Positions 15,285-23,120 of a stretch of DNA of 33,414 nucleotides are shown piece after piece. This DNA is from Paenibacillus naphthalenovorans. GTDB lineage: Bacteria > Bacillota > Bacilli > Paenibacillales > NBRC-103111. The stretch is from positions 1 to 33,414 of the forward strand of contig NZ_FNDY01000044.1 in the NCBI RefSeq assembly GCF_900099895.1, in the 5' to 3' direction. The notes beneath the pieces were generated by a model. That model ran no database searches, was not told the origin of the DNA, and worked only from the letters and a program-made list of their open reading frames with translations. The first letter of the stretch is position 1. Each line of letters begins with the position of its first letter. Both the position numbers and the translations under genes were made by a program.

Positions 15285-16044
15285 GTCCTTCCAACTCCCT
15301 CCAAATTTGGTTGAAATAATCGTTGTAGCGGCTTGCCTCGCGTTTTTTCCACGGGGACAGCCCGCTTCCTTCGTCCAGCTCAATCTTATACACCGAGGAG
15401 ATCGTGCTCGGTCGTTTCGACATCACCAATACCCGGTCCGCCATGCTGATCGCCTCCGAAATATCGTGGGTGACGAGTATGGCCGTCTTGCCCTGGTCTT
15501 TGATGATGCTGAAAATTTCATCCGCCAATGTCAGGCGGGTCTGGTAATCGAGCGCGGAGAACGGCTCGTCGAGCAGCAAAATATCGGGCTCCGTCACCAG
15601 CGTCCGGATGAGCGCGACGCGCTGCCGCATGCCGCCGGACAGCTGCGCCGGGCTGTGATGCGCGAAGCCGCCCAGGCCGTAGCGCTCCATCAGCGCCATC
15701 GCCTTCCGCTCCGCCTGCCGCAAATCCATCCGGCGTATTTCCGCTCCGACCAGCAAATTGCTCAAAATATCGCGCCATTCGAACAAATGGTCATGCTGCA
15801 GCATATACCCCACCTTGGGGGAGGTGCCCGTCACCTCCTGTCCGTCGATCAGCACCTTGCCCCGGGTCGGCTTATACATCCCCGAAATGAGCGACAGCAT
15901 CGTGCTTTTGCCGCAGCCGCTCGGGCCGACGATGCTGATGAACTCGCCGGCCTCGATCGACATGTTGATGCCGCGTATCGCCTCGGTTTCCTGCTTCAGC
16001 GTAAAATAGCTCAATCCAACATCATGCAGCTCGATTTGCGCCAC
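15265..16044 (-). CDS. NitT/TauT-type ABC transporter ATPase, copy A
   Basis: A 259-residue ATPase with Walker A GPSGCGKST (about 39-47), Q-loop in YMLQHDHLFEWRD, signature LSGGMRQR (about 138), Walker B ILLLDEPFSALD and H-loop VTHD. Belongs to the SsuB/TauB/NrtD group. Its start codon is GTG, three bases after the stop of the binding-protein gene (copy B uses ATG at the same place), so translation is coupled. It pairs with the permease at 14400 and the lipoprotein at 16048. The YMLQHDHLFEW Q-loop differs from the usual MVFQ...LLPW of sulfonate importers, hinting at a distinct subfamily. Confidence 0.92.
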   Translation of the reverse strand: MAQIELHDVGLSYFTLKQETEAIRGINMSIEAGEFISIVGPSGCGKSTMLSLISGMYKPTRGKVLIDGQEVTGTSPKVGYMLQHDHLFEWRDILSNLLVGAEIRRMDLRQAERKAMALMERYGLGGFAHHSPAQLSGGMRQRVALIRTLVTEPDILLLDEPFSALDYQTRLTLADEIFSIIKDQGKTAILVTHDISEAISMADRVLVMSKRPSTISSVYKIELDEGSGLSPWKKREASRYNDYFNQIWRELEGHVVTAG

Positions 16045-16047
16045 GGC

Positions 16048-17109
16048 TCATTTCCCCGCCTTTCCGATGTTTTTGACGAAGCTCATATCGGCGACGGCCG
16101 CCAGGTCGTTCACCTTTTGCTCCGGCTTCAGCACGCCGTTGTCCACCAGCACCTTTTGCAGCGATTCGAGCTGGTCGGCGGTCAATTCCGGAACGGCGGG
16201 CCAAGTATCCTGTTTCTTGTAGCGGTCGATCGATTGAATCACGATATCTTTGGGCGTTCCTTCGAAAAACGGCATCAGCGCGTCGGCGATTTCGTCAGGC
16301 GTTGCGGTGTTCAGCCATTTCGTGCCTTTGGCTACGGCGTTAACGAATTTCTGGATCGTATCGGGATTGTTCTTGATGTAATCGGACGTTGCGACATAAG
16401 AGGTTTCCGGAAACGGGCCGAAGGCTTGTCCCACCGACGTAACGTAATGGGCTTTCCCTTCCTTTTCCAGCGAGGAAGCGATCGGCTCGAACACTTGAAT
16501 GTAGTCGCCCTTGCCGCTCGTGAACGCGCCGGCCATCGCCGTGGAAGCGATGTTGGTGACGACGTCGACATTGCCGACCTTCTCCTGCTGCAGCTTGCTG
16601 TTCAGCACCATTTGCGGCGCGCTGCCCGGCCTCCAGCCGATGACCGATTTGCCTTGCAGATCGCTCCATTTGAACCCGTCGGTCTTATTGCGCGACAACA
16701 GGAACGAGCCGTCCTTCATCGTCAGCTGGTAAAATATTTTGAGCGTCTTGTCCCCTTTCTGGTTGTAAATATAAATAGCGGTTTCCGGGCCGACCAAGGA
16801 AATATCGGCGACTCCGGCAATCAGCGCGGCCGCCCCCTTGTCCGAGCCTTGCGCCGTATTCATATCGACGTTCAGCCCCTCTTCCTTGAAAAAGCCTTTT
16901 TGCATCGCGATATAATGCGGAGCGTAAAAAATCGACCGGATCACTTCCGAAAATTTGACCGTTTTGAGCGCCTCCGCCTTGCCCCCTGACGCCGCGGCGA
17001 CCGGCTGGGTGGTCGATGTGGCCGCGGGAGCCGCGGCGCCGCAGCCGGCGGCAAGCGCCAGCAGCACGGCGGAGAGCAGCAGACAGGCGGTTTTCCTCAT
17101 TTTCATCAT
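16048..17109 (-). CDS. NMT1/THI5-like substrate-binding lipoprotein, copy A
   Basis: A 353-residue extracytoplasmic binding protein: lipoprotein signal peptide with lipobox LAAGC (Cys23), an Ala/Thr-rich linker to about residue 45, then the PF09084 fold (FSEVIRSIFYAPHYIAMQKG, GVADISLVGPETAIY, GWRPGSAPQMVLNSKL, TSGKGDYIQVFEPIAS). AAAGGAAG precedes the ATG. Such proteins bind sulfonates, pyrimidine precursors, aromatics, guanidine-like cations or others, so the fold does not give the ligand. It lies 26 bp after the NIF3-like gene. The linker differs entirely from copy B while the ligand-binding body is closely similar, so the two probably bind the same or closely related ligands. Confidence 0.9.
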   Translation of the reverse strand: MMKMRKTACLLLSAVLLALAAGCGAAAPAATSTTQPVAAASGGKAEALKTVKFSEVIRSIFYAPHYIAMQKGFFKEEGLNVDMNTAQGSDKGAAALIAGVADISLVGPETAIYIYNQKGDKTLKIFYQLTMKDGSFLLSRNKTDGFKWSDLQGKSVIGWRPGSAPQMVLNSKLQQEKVGNVDVVTNIASTAMAGAFTSGKGDYIQVFEPIASSLEKEGKAHYVTSVGQAFGPFPETSYVATSDYIKNNPDTIQKFVNAVAKGTKWLNTATPDEIADALMPFFEGTPKDIVIQSIDRYKKQDTWPAVPELTADQLESLQKVLVDNGVLKPEQKVNDLAAVADMSFVKNIGKAGK

Positions 17110-17135
17110 CGCTTATCTTCCTTTCGAATATGTAG

Positions 17136-18182
17136 TTACAGCATTTGAACGGCGCGTGACGGCTTCGCGACCAAATGCGCGGCAGCCATTTCTTTGCCGT
17201 ATTCGACCATTTGCGCGTGGCCTACTTCGTTCAGCGGAACCGCGGTAATGCGCTCGCGGAGCAAAAAGATTTCGACCTGCGGCAGCAGCATTTCCAACGC
17301 GTAAGCAAGCGGCAGCCCGTTCTCCATAATTTCGACGGAATGCGGATTGCCGACGATAAAATTAAGCCCGCGGCGCTTGGCCAGCCCGACGAACGGATGA
17401 TCCTCCCTGACCCGGCTGATGCTCGCGATGATCGTATCGGTCTCGGGATACATGGCCAGAGCCGTCTCCAGATGCTCCAGCGTAAACCCGGTATGCGGGA
17501 AAAAATGCAAAATATGCTTCACCGCATGGCCCGGCGAGCCGCTCAGCAGCCTGGCGGGATTGGCCAGCGTCGCCTCCTGCAGCGACGCTTCTCCGCGGAT
17601 CGCCCGCTCCGCCTCCAGTATATCCCGGTCAAGCTCCCGGCCCATGAAGCTGTCGATGCGGCGCAAAATATCTCCGGCCGTCCGAACCTCCTCCAGGGCG
17701 ATGCCTTTATGCAAAATATTGCCCGGAATGCCGCCGAAGGCCGTATCGGTGGTCAGCTTGCGATGCCCGTGCAGCAGCGTCAGCCCCGGATGAAGCCCGT
17801 GGAACGCCTCGTGCATCTCGATCAGCGCCAGATCATACAGAGGCAAATAGTCCGCAAACGGCACCCCGCCCGAGCTGGCCGCATCGGCTACGGGATGGTG
17901 GACGACTATCAGATCCAGCCGCATGGCCGAGGCCAGCTCGATGACCGATTCGGTCAGCGTCATGCCGACGCCGATGCGGGATACCGGCTTGCGCTTGTCG
18001 CCGAAGACGAGCCCGGGAATTTCCATGACGCTTTTTCCCGGAATATTCGAGTTTTTCATCACCACATACGGGTTGGCGCCCGAAGCGACCTCGTTCCAGT
18101 CCATCACCATCCTTCCTTTGGAAATTTGATTGAGCGCCTCCAGCACATCGCCCGCATCGGTCTGGACCTGCGTCATGCTCAT
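17136..18182 (-). CDS. NIF3-like dinuclear-metal protein, copy A
   Basis: A 348-residue member of the NIF3 (YbgI/YqfO) family, often mis-named GTP cyclohydrolase type 2. Seen: LDLIVVHHPVAD with the metal-binding HH (95-96) and, near the C-terminus, NPHSVEIMENGLP where the His and Glu match the second metal-ligand cluster. It lacks the extra inserted domain of YqfO. ATG at 18182 is chosen for GAGGGAG 8 nt upstream and for agreement with copy B. First gene of the operon, behind a terminator-bearing leader RNA. Family function is unresolved (possibly metal-dependent hydrolase). Its fixed pairing with an importer, in both copies, suggests it processes the imported compound. Confidence 0.82.
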   Translation of the reverse strand: MSMTQVQTDAGDVLEALNQISKGRMVMDWNEVASGANPYVVMKNSNIPGKSVMEIPGLVFGDKRKPVSRIGVGMTLTESVIELASAMRLDLIVVHHPVADAASSGGVPFADYLPLYDLALIEMHEAFHGLHPGLTLLHGHRKLTTDTAFGGIPGNILHKGIALEEVRTAGDILRRIDSFMGRELDRDILEAERAIRGEASLQEATLANPARLLSGSPGHAVKHILHFFPHTGFTLEHLETALAMYPETDTIIASISRVREDHPFVGLAKRRGLNFIVGNPHSVEIMENGLPLAYALEMLLPQVEIFLLRERITAVPLNEVGHAQMVEYGKEMAAAHLVAKPSRAVQML

Positions 18183-18231
18183 ATGCATCTCTCCCTCGCT
18201 GTTTGGTCTTGGAATTAACGGCAAATCAACA

Positions 18232-18412
18232 TAAAAAACCGCTATCATGAGCATACGAATCCCGTTCGGACCCGGATATGTCATAAGTAGCGGTTGTAAA
18301 GCTCTCCTTCGAGCGGAGTTCCCTATCACCTGCTATTCAGGTATGGCTGTGGCAAGAGAACAAAATGGAATCTAATCTCTTTGACCGGACAAAAGGATTC
18401 GATCCTTAATGC
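18232..18412 (-). promoter_or_regulatory. Leader RNA A: candidate metabolite-responsive attenuator
   Basis: The transcribed 5' region of the NIF3 operon contains, in RNA order: hairpin AAGGAT/AUCCUU, a conserved single-stranded-looking block around AAGAGAU and CCAUUUUG, hairpin ACCUG/CAGGU, hairpin CUCC/GGAG followed by AGCUUUACAACCGCUA, then a terminator. Leader B shares most of these blocks in the same order, with compensating changes in hairpin stems. I recognise no T-box, SAM, TPP, guanidine-I, lysine or purine consensus. Two paralogous leaders kept at structure level point to an RNA sensor. Confidence 0.65.
18233..18295 (-). terminator. Intrinsic terminator inside leader A
   Basis: A long hairpin (AACCGCTA near 18295-18288, TAGCGGTT ending at 18237, with inner pairing of TATG and GGG blocks) runs into U6 (18233-18238), 50 nt before the NIF3 start. 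Its position between promoter and first gene is that of an attenuator. Confidence 0.8.
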
Positions 18413-18427
18413 TCTTCGCCTTTGAAA

Positions 18428-18441
18428 ATAAAGCGCTTACA
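18428..18441 (-). promoter_or_regulatory. CcpA cre site at copy A transcription start
   Basis: TGTAAGCGCTTTAT matches the cre consensus TGWAAGCGNTWNCA at 12 of 14 positions and overlaps the expected transcription start near 18438, where CcpA binding would repress. Confidence 0.6.
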
Positions 18442-18444
18442 GAG

Positions 18445-18500
18445 ATAATAGCACATTTCTTTTTATTGCGCCACACTTTTTTTGTATATTGTATACGAAT
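18445..18500 (-). promoter_or_regulatory. Promoter and GTATAC operator of NIF3-ABC copy A
   Basis: Minus strand: extended -10 TGCTATTAT (TATTAT = rc of 18445-18450). The operator core GTATAC is at 18491-18496 in TTGTATACGAA, 46 bp above the -10 centre, the same spacing as before the permease gene at 13930. This links copy A to the GntR regulon of the island. The stretch 18501-18726, beyond the operator and up to the end of copy B, holds no gene or clear terminator I can support. Confidence 0.6.
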
Positions 18501-18726
18501 TATGAACTGCTGTCGGACGTCGCCGCAGCCGTATTCAGAAAAACCGCTTGAGACCGGCGGACGAGCCCTGCTTAAGCCCGGGGAACAGCAGCCTTCTCCG
18601 GTCCTTCGACTCGCCGAAAGCCGCCGTTCCGGGCGCCGTCCCGATGCCGCTCCGAATCGCGCAGGCGGTGCCCGTCGAAATTGGCGTCATCGCCAACGTT
18701 AACGGCGGGCAGCAGCGCAGCATGGC

Positions 18727-19614
18727 TCAAGCTTCGAAATGATACTTTCTTTTCGCATAGCGTCCGGCCAGATTGACCAGCCCGTACAATACGATCGACA
18801 GCAGGGCGAGCATCGCGATGCTGACCATCACCATATTCATCTGGAACACCTGTCCGCCGTATATGATCAGGTAGCCGAGCCCCGCCTTCGACGATAAAAA
18901 TTCGCCCATGATGACCCCGACCAGCGTCAAGCCGACATTCACCTTCAAGGTGGCGATGAAATTCGGGATGCTCGCCGGCAGCAGCACCATCCGCAGCATC
19001 TGCCCTTTGGTCGCGCCGAACGATTCCATCAGCTTCAGCTTCGTGCGGCTGATTTCCTTGAACCCGCTCTCGATCATGATGATCGTCACGATGACGGAGA
19101 TCGCCATCGCCATCCCGTAGATCGAATACCGGTCGCCGAGCCAGATGTAAAAGATCGGCCCGAGCGCCACCTTCGGCAGCGCGTTCAGCACTACCATGTA
19201 CGGCTCCAGCACCTTGGAGGCGAACGTCGACCACCAGAACAGCACGGCAATCACCGTCCCCAGCGCCATGGACACGACGATGCCGATCAGCGTCTCCAAG
19301 CTTGTCGTCCACGTATGCTTGAACAAATCGCCCTTGAAGGCCAGCTCCTGAAACGACGCCAGCAGCTGCGACGGCCTGCTTGTCAGCATCGGGTCGACCC
19401 ACTTCAGCGATGCGGCGAGTTCCCACAGCCCGAGCAAGACGGCCAACAGCAGCAGCTGCGACAGCCGGATCAGCCGCAGCTTGCGCTTCTCGACCCGCAA
19501 ATATTCGGCGTATTGCGGCGAAGCCGGCTGCCGCTCCGACGCCGGCGCTTCCCCTTTCCGCGCCTCCGAAACCTCCGACACGACCGACGACTCCCTAACC
19601 GGTAGAGACGACAT
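18727..19614 (-). CDS. NitT/TauT-type ABC transporter permease, copy B
   Basis: A 295-residue paralogue of the permease at 14400: same N-terminal MSSLPVRESSV, about six helices, and the same ATPase-contact loop. The N-terminal cytosolic tail differs (extra acidic EVSEARKGE), while from about residue 90 to the end the protein differs from copy A at only four positions and the DNA is almost identical, including synonymous sites. ATG at 19614 overlaps the ATPase gene by 20 bp. Same family and role: transmembrane channel of the importer. The near-identity in this part only, against visible divergence elsewhere in the operon, suggests a conversion tract. Confidence 0.9.
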   Translation of the reverse strand: MSSLPVRESSVVSEVSEARKGEAPASERQPASPQYAEYLRVEKRKLRLIRLSQLLLLAVLLGLWELAASLKWVDPMLTSRPSQLLASFQELAFKGDLFKHTWTTSLETLIGIVVSMALGTVIAVLFWWSTFASKVLEPYMVVLNALPKVALGPIFYIWLGDRYSIYGMAMAISVIVTIIMIESGFKEISRTKLKLMESFGATKGQMLRMVLLPASIPNFIATLKVNVGLTLVGVIMGEFLSSKAGLGYLIIYGGQVFQMNMVMVSIAMLALLSIVLYGLVNLAGRYAKRKYHFEA

Positions 19615-20380
19615 GCCCCTGCATCTCCTTCCAAATATCGTTAAAATAGCGGTTGTAACGGCTTGCTTCCCTTTTTTTCCACGGGGTCCATTCCGTCTTC
19701 CCGTCCTCCTCCAGCCGGATCGAATAAACCGCCGAAATCGTGCTCGGCCGCTTCGACATCACCATCACGCGGTCCCCCATGCTGATCGCTTCCGAAATAT
19801 CGTGGGTGACCAGCACGGCCGTTTTGCCCTGATCCTTGATGATCTTGTAAATTTCGTCGGCAAGCGTAAGCCGGGTTTGGTAATCGAGCGCGGAGAACGG
19901 TTCGTCGAGCAGCAAAATGTCGGGCTCCGTCACCAGCGTCCGGATGAGCGCGACGCGCTGGCGCATGCCGCCGGACAGCTGGGAAGGGCTGTGACGCGCG
20001 AACCCGCCCAGGCCGTACCGCTCCAGCAGCTCGAGCGCTTTGCGCTCCGCCCGCTTGCGGTCCATCCGGCGAATCTCGGCTCCGACCAGCAAATTGCTTA
20101 AAATATCGCGCCATTCGAACAAATGGTCGTGCTGCAGCATATACCCCACCTTGGGGGAGGTGCCCGTCACCTCCTGCCCGTCGATCAGCACCTTGCCCCG
20201 GGTCGGCTTATACATTCCCGAAATGAGCGACAGCATCGTGCTTTTGCCGCAGCCGCTCGGGCCGACGATGCTGATGAACTCGCCGGCCTCCACCGACAGA
20301 TCGATATCTCTCAACGCTTCCGTCTCCTGCTTCGCGGTGAAATAGCTCAGACCTACTCCGTTCAGTTCGATTTGGGCCAT
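19595..20380 (-). CDS. NitT/TauT-type ABC transporter ATPase, copy B
   Basis: A 261-residue ATPase, paralogue of the one at 15265. Walker A GPSGCGKST, the unusual Q-loop YMLQHDHLFEWRD, signature LSGGMRQR, Walker B ILLLDEPFSALD and H-loop VTHD are all conserved. Starts with ATG five bases after the TGA-ended binding-protein gene, so translation is coupled. Differences from copy A concentrate at the C-terminus (EEDGKTEWTPWKKR against the shorter copy A version) and around the helical domain. About 160 bp around the Walker A and Q-loop are nearly identical in DNA to copy A. It would energise the copy B permease, and may be interchangeable with copy A. Confidence 0.92.
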   Translation of the reverse strand: MAQIELNGVGLSYFTAKQETEALRDIDLSVEAGEFISIVGPSGCGKSTMLSLISGMYKPTRGKVLIDGQEVTGTSPKVGYMLQHDHLFEWRDILSNLLVGAEIRRMDRKRAERKALELLERYGLGGFARHSPSQLSGGMRQRVALIRTLVTEPDILLLDEPFSALDYQTRLTLADEIYKIIKDQGKTAVLVTHDISEAISMGDRVMVMSKRPSTISAVYSIRLEEDGKTEWTPWKKREASRYNRYFNDIWKEMQGHVVSTG

Positions 20381-20384
20381 AGGC

Positions 20385-21479
20385 TCATTTTCCCGCCTTT
20401 CCGATATTTTTGACGAAGCTCATATCCACGACCGCGTTCATGTCCGCGATCTTTTGCTCCGGCTTCAGCACGCCGTTGTCGATCAATACCTTTTGCAGCG
20501 TTTCGAATTGATCCGCGGTCAATTCCGGAACGGCGGGCCACGTGTCCTGCTTTTTATAGCGGTCTATCGATTGGATGATCACATCTTTGGGCGTTCCTTC
20601 AAAGAACGGAGCAAGCGCTTCGGCAATCTCATCCGGCGACGCGGTGGTCAGCCATTTCGCGCCTTTCGCCACGGCGTTAACGAATTTCTGGATCGTATTG
20701 GGATTGTTTTTGATGTAATCGGCCGTCGCGACGTAGGAGGTTTCGGGGAACGCTCCGAATTCCTGGCCTACCGAATTGACGTAGAACGCTTTGCCCTCTT
20801 TTTCCAGCGCGGAGGCGATCGGCTCGAACACTTGAATGTAGTCGCCCTTGCCGCTCGTGAACGCGCCGGCCATCGCCGTGGAAGCGATGTTCGTCACGAC
20901 GTCGACCTTGCCGACCTTTTCCTGCAGCAGCTTGCTGTTCAGCACCATTTGCGGCGCGCTGCCCGGCCTCCAGCCGATCACCGTCTTCCCTTCGAGATCG
21001 CTCCATTTGAATCCGTCCGCCTTGCTGCGGGAGAGCAGGAACGAGCCGTCCTTCATCGTCAGCTGATGGAAAATTTTGAGCGTTTTATCCCCCTTCTGAT
21101 TGTAGATGTAGATGGCGGTTTCCGGCCCGACCAGCGAAATGTCGGCGACGCCGGCGATCAGCGCGGCCGCTCCCTTGTCCGAGCCTTGCGCCGTATTCAT
21201 ATCGACGTCCAGACCTTCTTCCTTGAAAAAGCCTTTTTGCATGGCGATATAATGGGGCGCGTAAAAAATGGAGCGGATGACTTCGGAAAATTTAACGGTT
21301 TTCAGCGGCTCGTCCTTTTTCGGTTCCGGTTTGGGCGCTGGGGCGGGCGCGGGCGCAGCCGGCTGGGCGCCGTTCGCGGGCGAGGCGGCGGGCGCGGGAG
21401 CCGAGCCGCAGCCGGCGGCGAGCGTCAACAGTACGGAGGTCAACAACAGACAGGCGGTTTTTTTCATGGTCATCATCAT
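20385..21479 (-). CDS. NMT1/THI5-like substrate-binding lipoprotein, copy B
   Basis: A 364-residue paralogue of the lipoprotein at 16048. Signal peptide with lipobox LAAGC (Cys24), then a Pro/Ala-rich linker (PAPAPAPKPEPKK type) that replaces the Thr/Ala/Gly linker of copy A, then the same PF09084 body with FSEVIRSIFYAPHYIAMQKG, GWRPGSAPQMVLNSKL and TSGKGDYIQVFEPIAS intact. AAGGAGG precedes three tandem ATG codons; the first is used here. The residues likely to line the ligand cleft are the same in both copies, so a changed expression pattern is a more likely reason for keeping two copies than a changed ligand. Confidence 0.9.
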   Translation of the reverse strand: MMMTMKKTACLLLTSVLLTLAAGCGSAPAPAASPANGAQPAAPAPAPAPKPEPKKDEPLKTVKFSEVIRSIFYAPHYIAMQKGFFKEEGLDVDMNTAQGSDKGAAALIAGVADISLVGPETAIYIYNQKGDKTLKIFHQLTMKDGSFLLSRSKADGFKWSDLEGKTVIGWRPGSAPQMVLNSKLLQEKVGKVDVVTNIASTAMAGAFTSGKGDYIQVFEPIASALEKEGKAFYVNSVGQEFGAFPETSYVATADYIKNNPNTIQKFVNAVAKGAKWLTTASPDEIAEALAPFFEGTPKDVIIQSIDRYKKQDTWPAVPELTADQFETLQKVLIDNGVLKPEQKIADMNAVVDMSFVKNIGKAGK

Positions 21480-21552
21480 TTTTTATTCCTCCTTCAAAGT
21501 TTATCGTTTGTCTGCAAAAGCATTGCATCGCAAGCCTGTACAGCGATATGCG

Positions 21553-22599
21553 CTAATAAGTTTGCACCGCCCTGGGCGGCATGGACACTAGATGCGTCTC
21601 GGCCATCTGCTTTCCGTATTCCACCATCCGGCTATGGGCGATATCTTTGAGCGGCACCGCCGTGATGCGCTCCCGCAGCAGAAACACCTCGATCCCCGGA
21701 AGCAGCAGCTCCAGCGCATAGGCGAGCGGGAGCCCGTTTTCCATAATTTCCACCGAGTGGGAGTTGCCGACGATAAACGTCAGCCCCCTTTCCCGAGCCA
21801 GCGCAACGAACGGATGATCCTCCCTGACCCGGCTGATGCTGGCAATAATCGTGTCGGTTTCGGGATACATGCGCAGAGCCGTCTCCAGATGGCCGACCGA
21901 AAAGCCGGTATGCGGAAAAAAATGCAGCACATGCTTCACCGGGCTGTCCGGACCCCCGCTCAGCAGCTTGGCCGGATTCGCCAAGGTCGCCTCCTGCAGC
22001 GTCGTTTCCCCGCGGATCGCCCGCTCCGCCTCCAGCAGATCGACGTCGATATCCCGCCCCATCATCCGGTTGATCCGGGCCAATATGTCCCCGGCGGTCT
22101 GCACCTCCGGAAGCGCGATTCCTTTGTGCAGCACATTGCCGGGAATGCCGCCGAAGCAAATGTCGGTCGTCAGCTTGCGATGCCCGTGCAGCAGCGTCAT
22201 CCCCGGGTGCAGCCCGTGGAACGCCTCGTGCATTTCGATCAGCGCCAGATCGTACAGCGGCAAATAATCGGCGAACGGCACCCCGCCCGAGCTTGCGGCA
22301 TCCGCCACGGGATGGTGGACGACGATCAGGTCCAGCTTCATCGCCGAAGCCAGCTCGATCACCGATTCCGTCAGCGTCATGCCGACCCCGACGCGCGCCA
22401 CCGGCTTATGCTTGTCGCCGAACACGAGCCCGGGAATTTCGATGACGCTTTTGCCCGGAATGTTGGAGGTCTTCATCACCACGTAAGGATTCGTGCCGGA
22501 AGTGACCTCGTTCCAATCCATCACCATCCTTCCTTTCGATATCCGGTTCAGCGCTTCAAGCACATCCGCCACGGCTATCCCTGTTTTTCCTGCTGTCAT
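21553..22599 (-). CDS. NIF3-like dinuclear-metal protein, copy B
   Basis: A 348-residue paralogue of the protein at 17136, exactly the same length, with VVHHPVAD, MHEAFHGLHPG and NSHSVEIMENGLP conserved, so both metal-ligand clusters are kept. ATG at 22599 has AAAGGAG 8 nt upstream. The reading frame stays open for 64 more codons upstream through a 66-bp tandem repeat, but that part has no RBS of its own, is absent from copy A and is a by-product of the repeat length being a multiple of three. First gene of the copy B operon, 288 nt after its leader terminator (50 nt in copy A). Confidence 0.82.
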   Translation of the reverse strand: MTAGKTGIAVADVLEALNRISKGRMVMDWNEVTSGTNPYVVMKTSNIPGKSVIEIPGLVFGDKHKPVARVGVGMTLTESVIELASAMKLDLIVVHHPVADAASSGGVPFADYLPLYDLALIEMHEAFHGLHPGMTLLHGHRKLTTDICFGGIPGNVLHKGIALPEVQTAGDILARINRMMGRDIDVDLLEAERAIRGETTLQEATLANPAKLLSGGPDSPVKHVLHFFPHTGFSVGHLETALRMYPETDTIIASISRVREDHPFVALARERGLTFIVGNSHSVEIMENGLPLAYALELLLPGIEVFLLRERITAVPLKDIAHSRMVEYGKQMAETHLVSMPPRAVQTY

Positions 22600-22639
22600 C
22601 TCGTTTGCTCCTTTCCCCTTCCTCCTGCCGCCTAGTAGC

Positions 22640-22837
22640 CCCCCACTTATATCCCCCAAAAGTGACGTGAAGCTCCGAAGCCAATTCCGATTACTTTTGG
22701 GGGAACCCCCACTTATATCCCCCAAAAGTGACGCAAAGCTCCGAAGCCAATTCCGATTACTTTTGGGGGAGCCCCCACTTATATCCCCCAAAAGTGACGT
22801 GAAGCTCCGAGGCCAATTCCGATTACTTTTGGGGGAA
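22640..22837 (-). repeat. Three tandem 66-bp repeats with internal hairpins
   Basis: Units start at 22640, 22706 and 22772, nearly identical. Each holds an 11-bp inverted repeat (CCCCCAAAAGT and ACTTTTGGGGG, 29 nt apart), plus a spacer CCCCCACTTATAT-type. In RNA each unit would fold to a long hairpin. The array sits between the leader terminator and the NIF3 copy B start, where copy A has nothing. It is not a CRISPR: there are no unique spacers. It may be a mobile palindromic element of the genome, amplified in place. Confidence 0.85.
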
Positions 22838-22886
22838 CCCCCCCCGGTTATTCACGAAATAGGCTGCGCATCATTTCCTAGGCAAC

Positions 22887-22953
22887 AAAAAAACCGCCAT
22901 CATGAGCATACTGGGGCCTGCAGACCGGCCCGGATATGTCACAATTAGCGGTT
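22887..22953 (-). terminator. Intrinsic terminator inside leader B
   Basis: A long hairpin with outer arms AACCGC / GCGGTT (22892-22897 and 22948-22953) and an inner GGGCC/GGCCC stem, followed on the minus strand by U7 (22887-22893). Same place and outer arms as in leader A. Confidence 0.85.
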
Positions 22954-23064
22954 GTAAAGCTCTCCGTCAGGAGTTCTTCAGCACCTGCTACTATGTAGGA
23001 ACCGCTTGCCCGGCAAAATGGGATCGGATCTCTTTTCTCGTTAAAGGATTCGAAGCCTTAATGC
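22887..23064 (-). promoter_or_regulatory. Leader RNA B: paralogue of leader A
   Basis: In RNA order: GCAUUAAGG and UCGAAUCCUUU, AAGAGAUCCGAU and CCAUUUUG, hairpin CUAC/GUAG within a CAGG-ended stem, ACUCC/GGAGAGCUUUACAACCGCUA, then the terminator. The order and the unpaired-looking blocks match leader A. The second hairpin has a different stem sequence but still pairs, evidence of selected structure. It differs in carrying GCGGUU upstream that could pair with AACCGC; leader A lacks it. Confidence 0.65.
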
Positions 23065-23120
23065 CTGCAAGCATATAGGTAACGCGAATATTACATTCGG
23101 TACATGCAATATTCAGTTAC

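Noticed and set aside
17136..18182. GTP cyclohydrolase I type 2 as the function of the NIF3-like genes
   Set aside because: This is a common automatic label; the sequence supports only NIF3 family membership and no folate genes are nearby.
22600..22791. 64-codon N-terminal extension of NIF3 copy B made of 22-residue repeats
   Set aside because: Copy A lacks it, the normal start has a good RBS, and the frame is open only because the DNA repeat is 66 bp.
22640..22837. CRISPR array
   Set aside because: The three units are contiguous tandem copies without spacers, and no cas gene is present.
22948..23003. Antiterminator in leader B (GCGGUU upstream pairing with AACCGC)
   Set aside because: The pairing partner is missing in leader A, so it is not supported as the shared switching mechanism.
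18232..23064. Leaders as T-box, guanidine-I, SAM, TPP or lysine riboswitch
   Set aside because: The T-box sequence (AGGGTGGTACCGCG type) and the hallmark cores of the other classes are not found on the transcribed strand. A formal Rfam search remains decisive.
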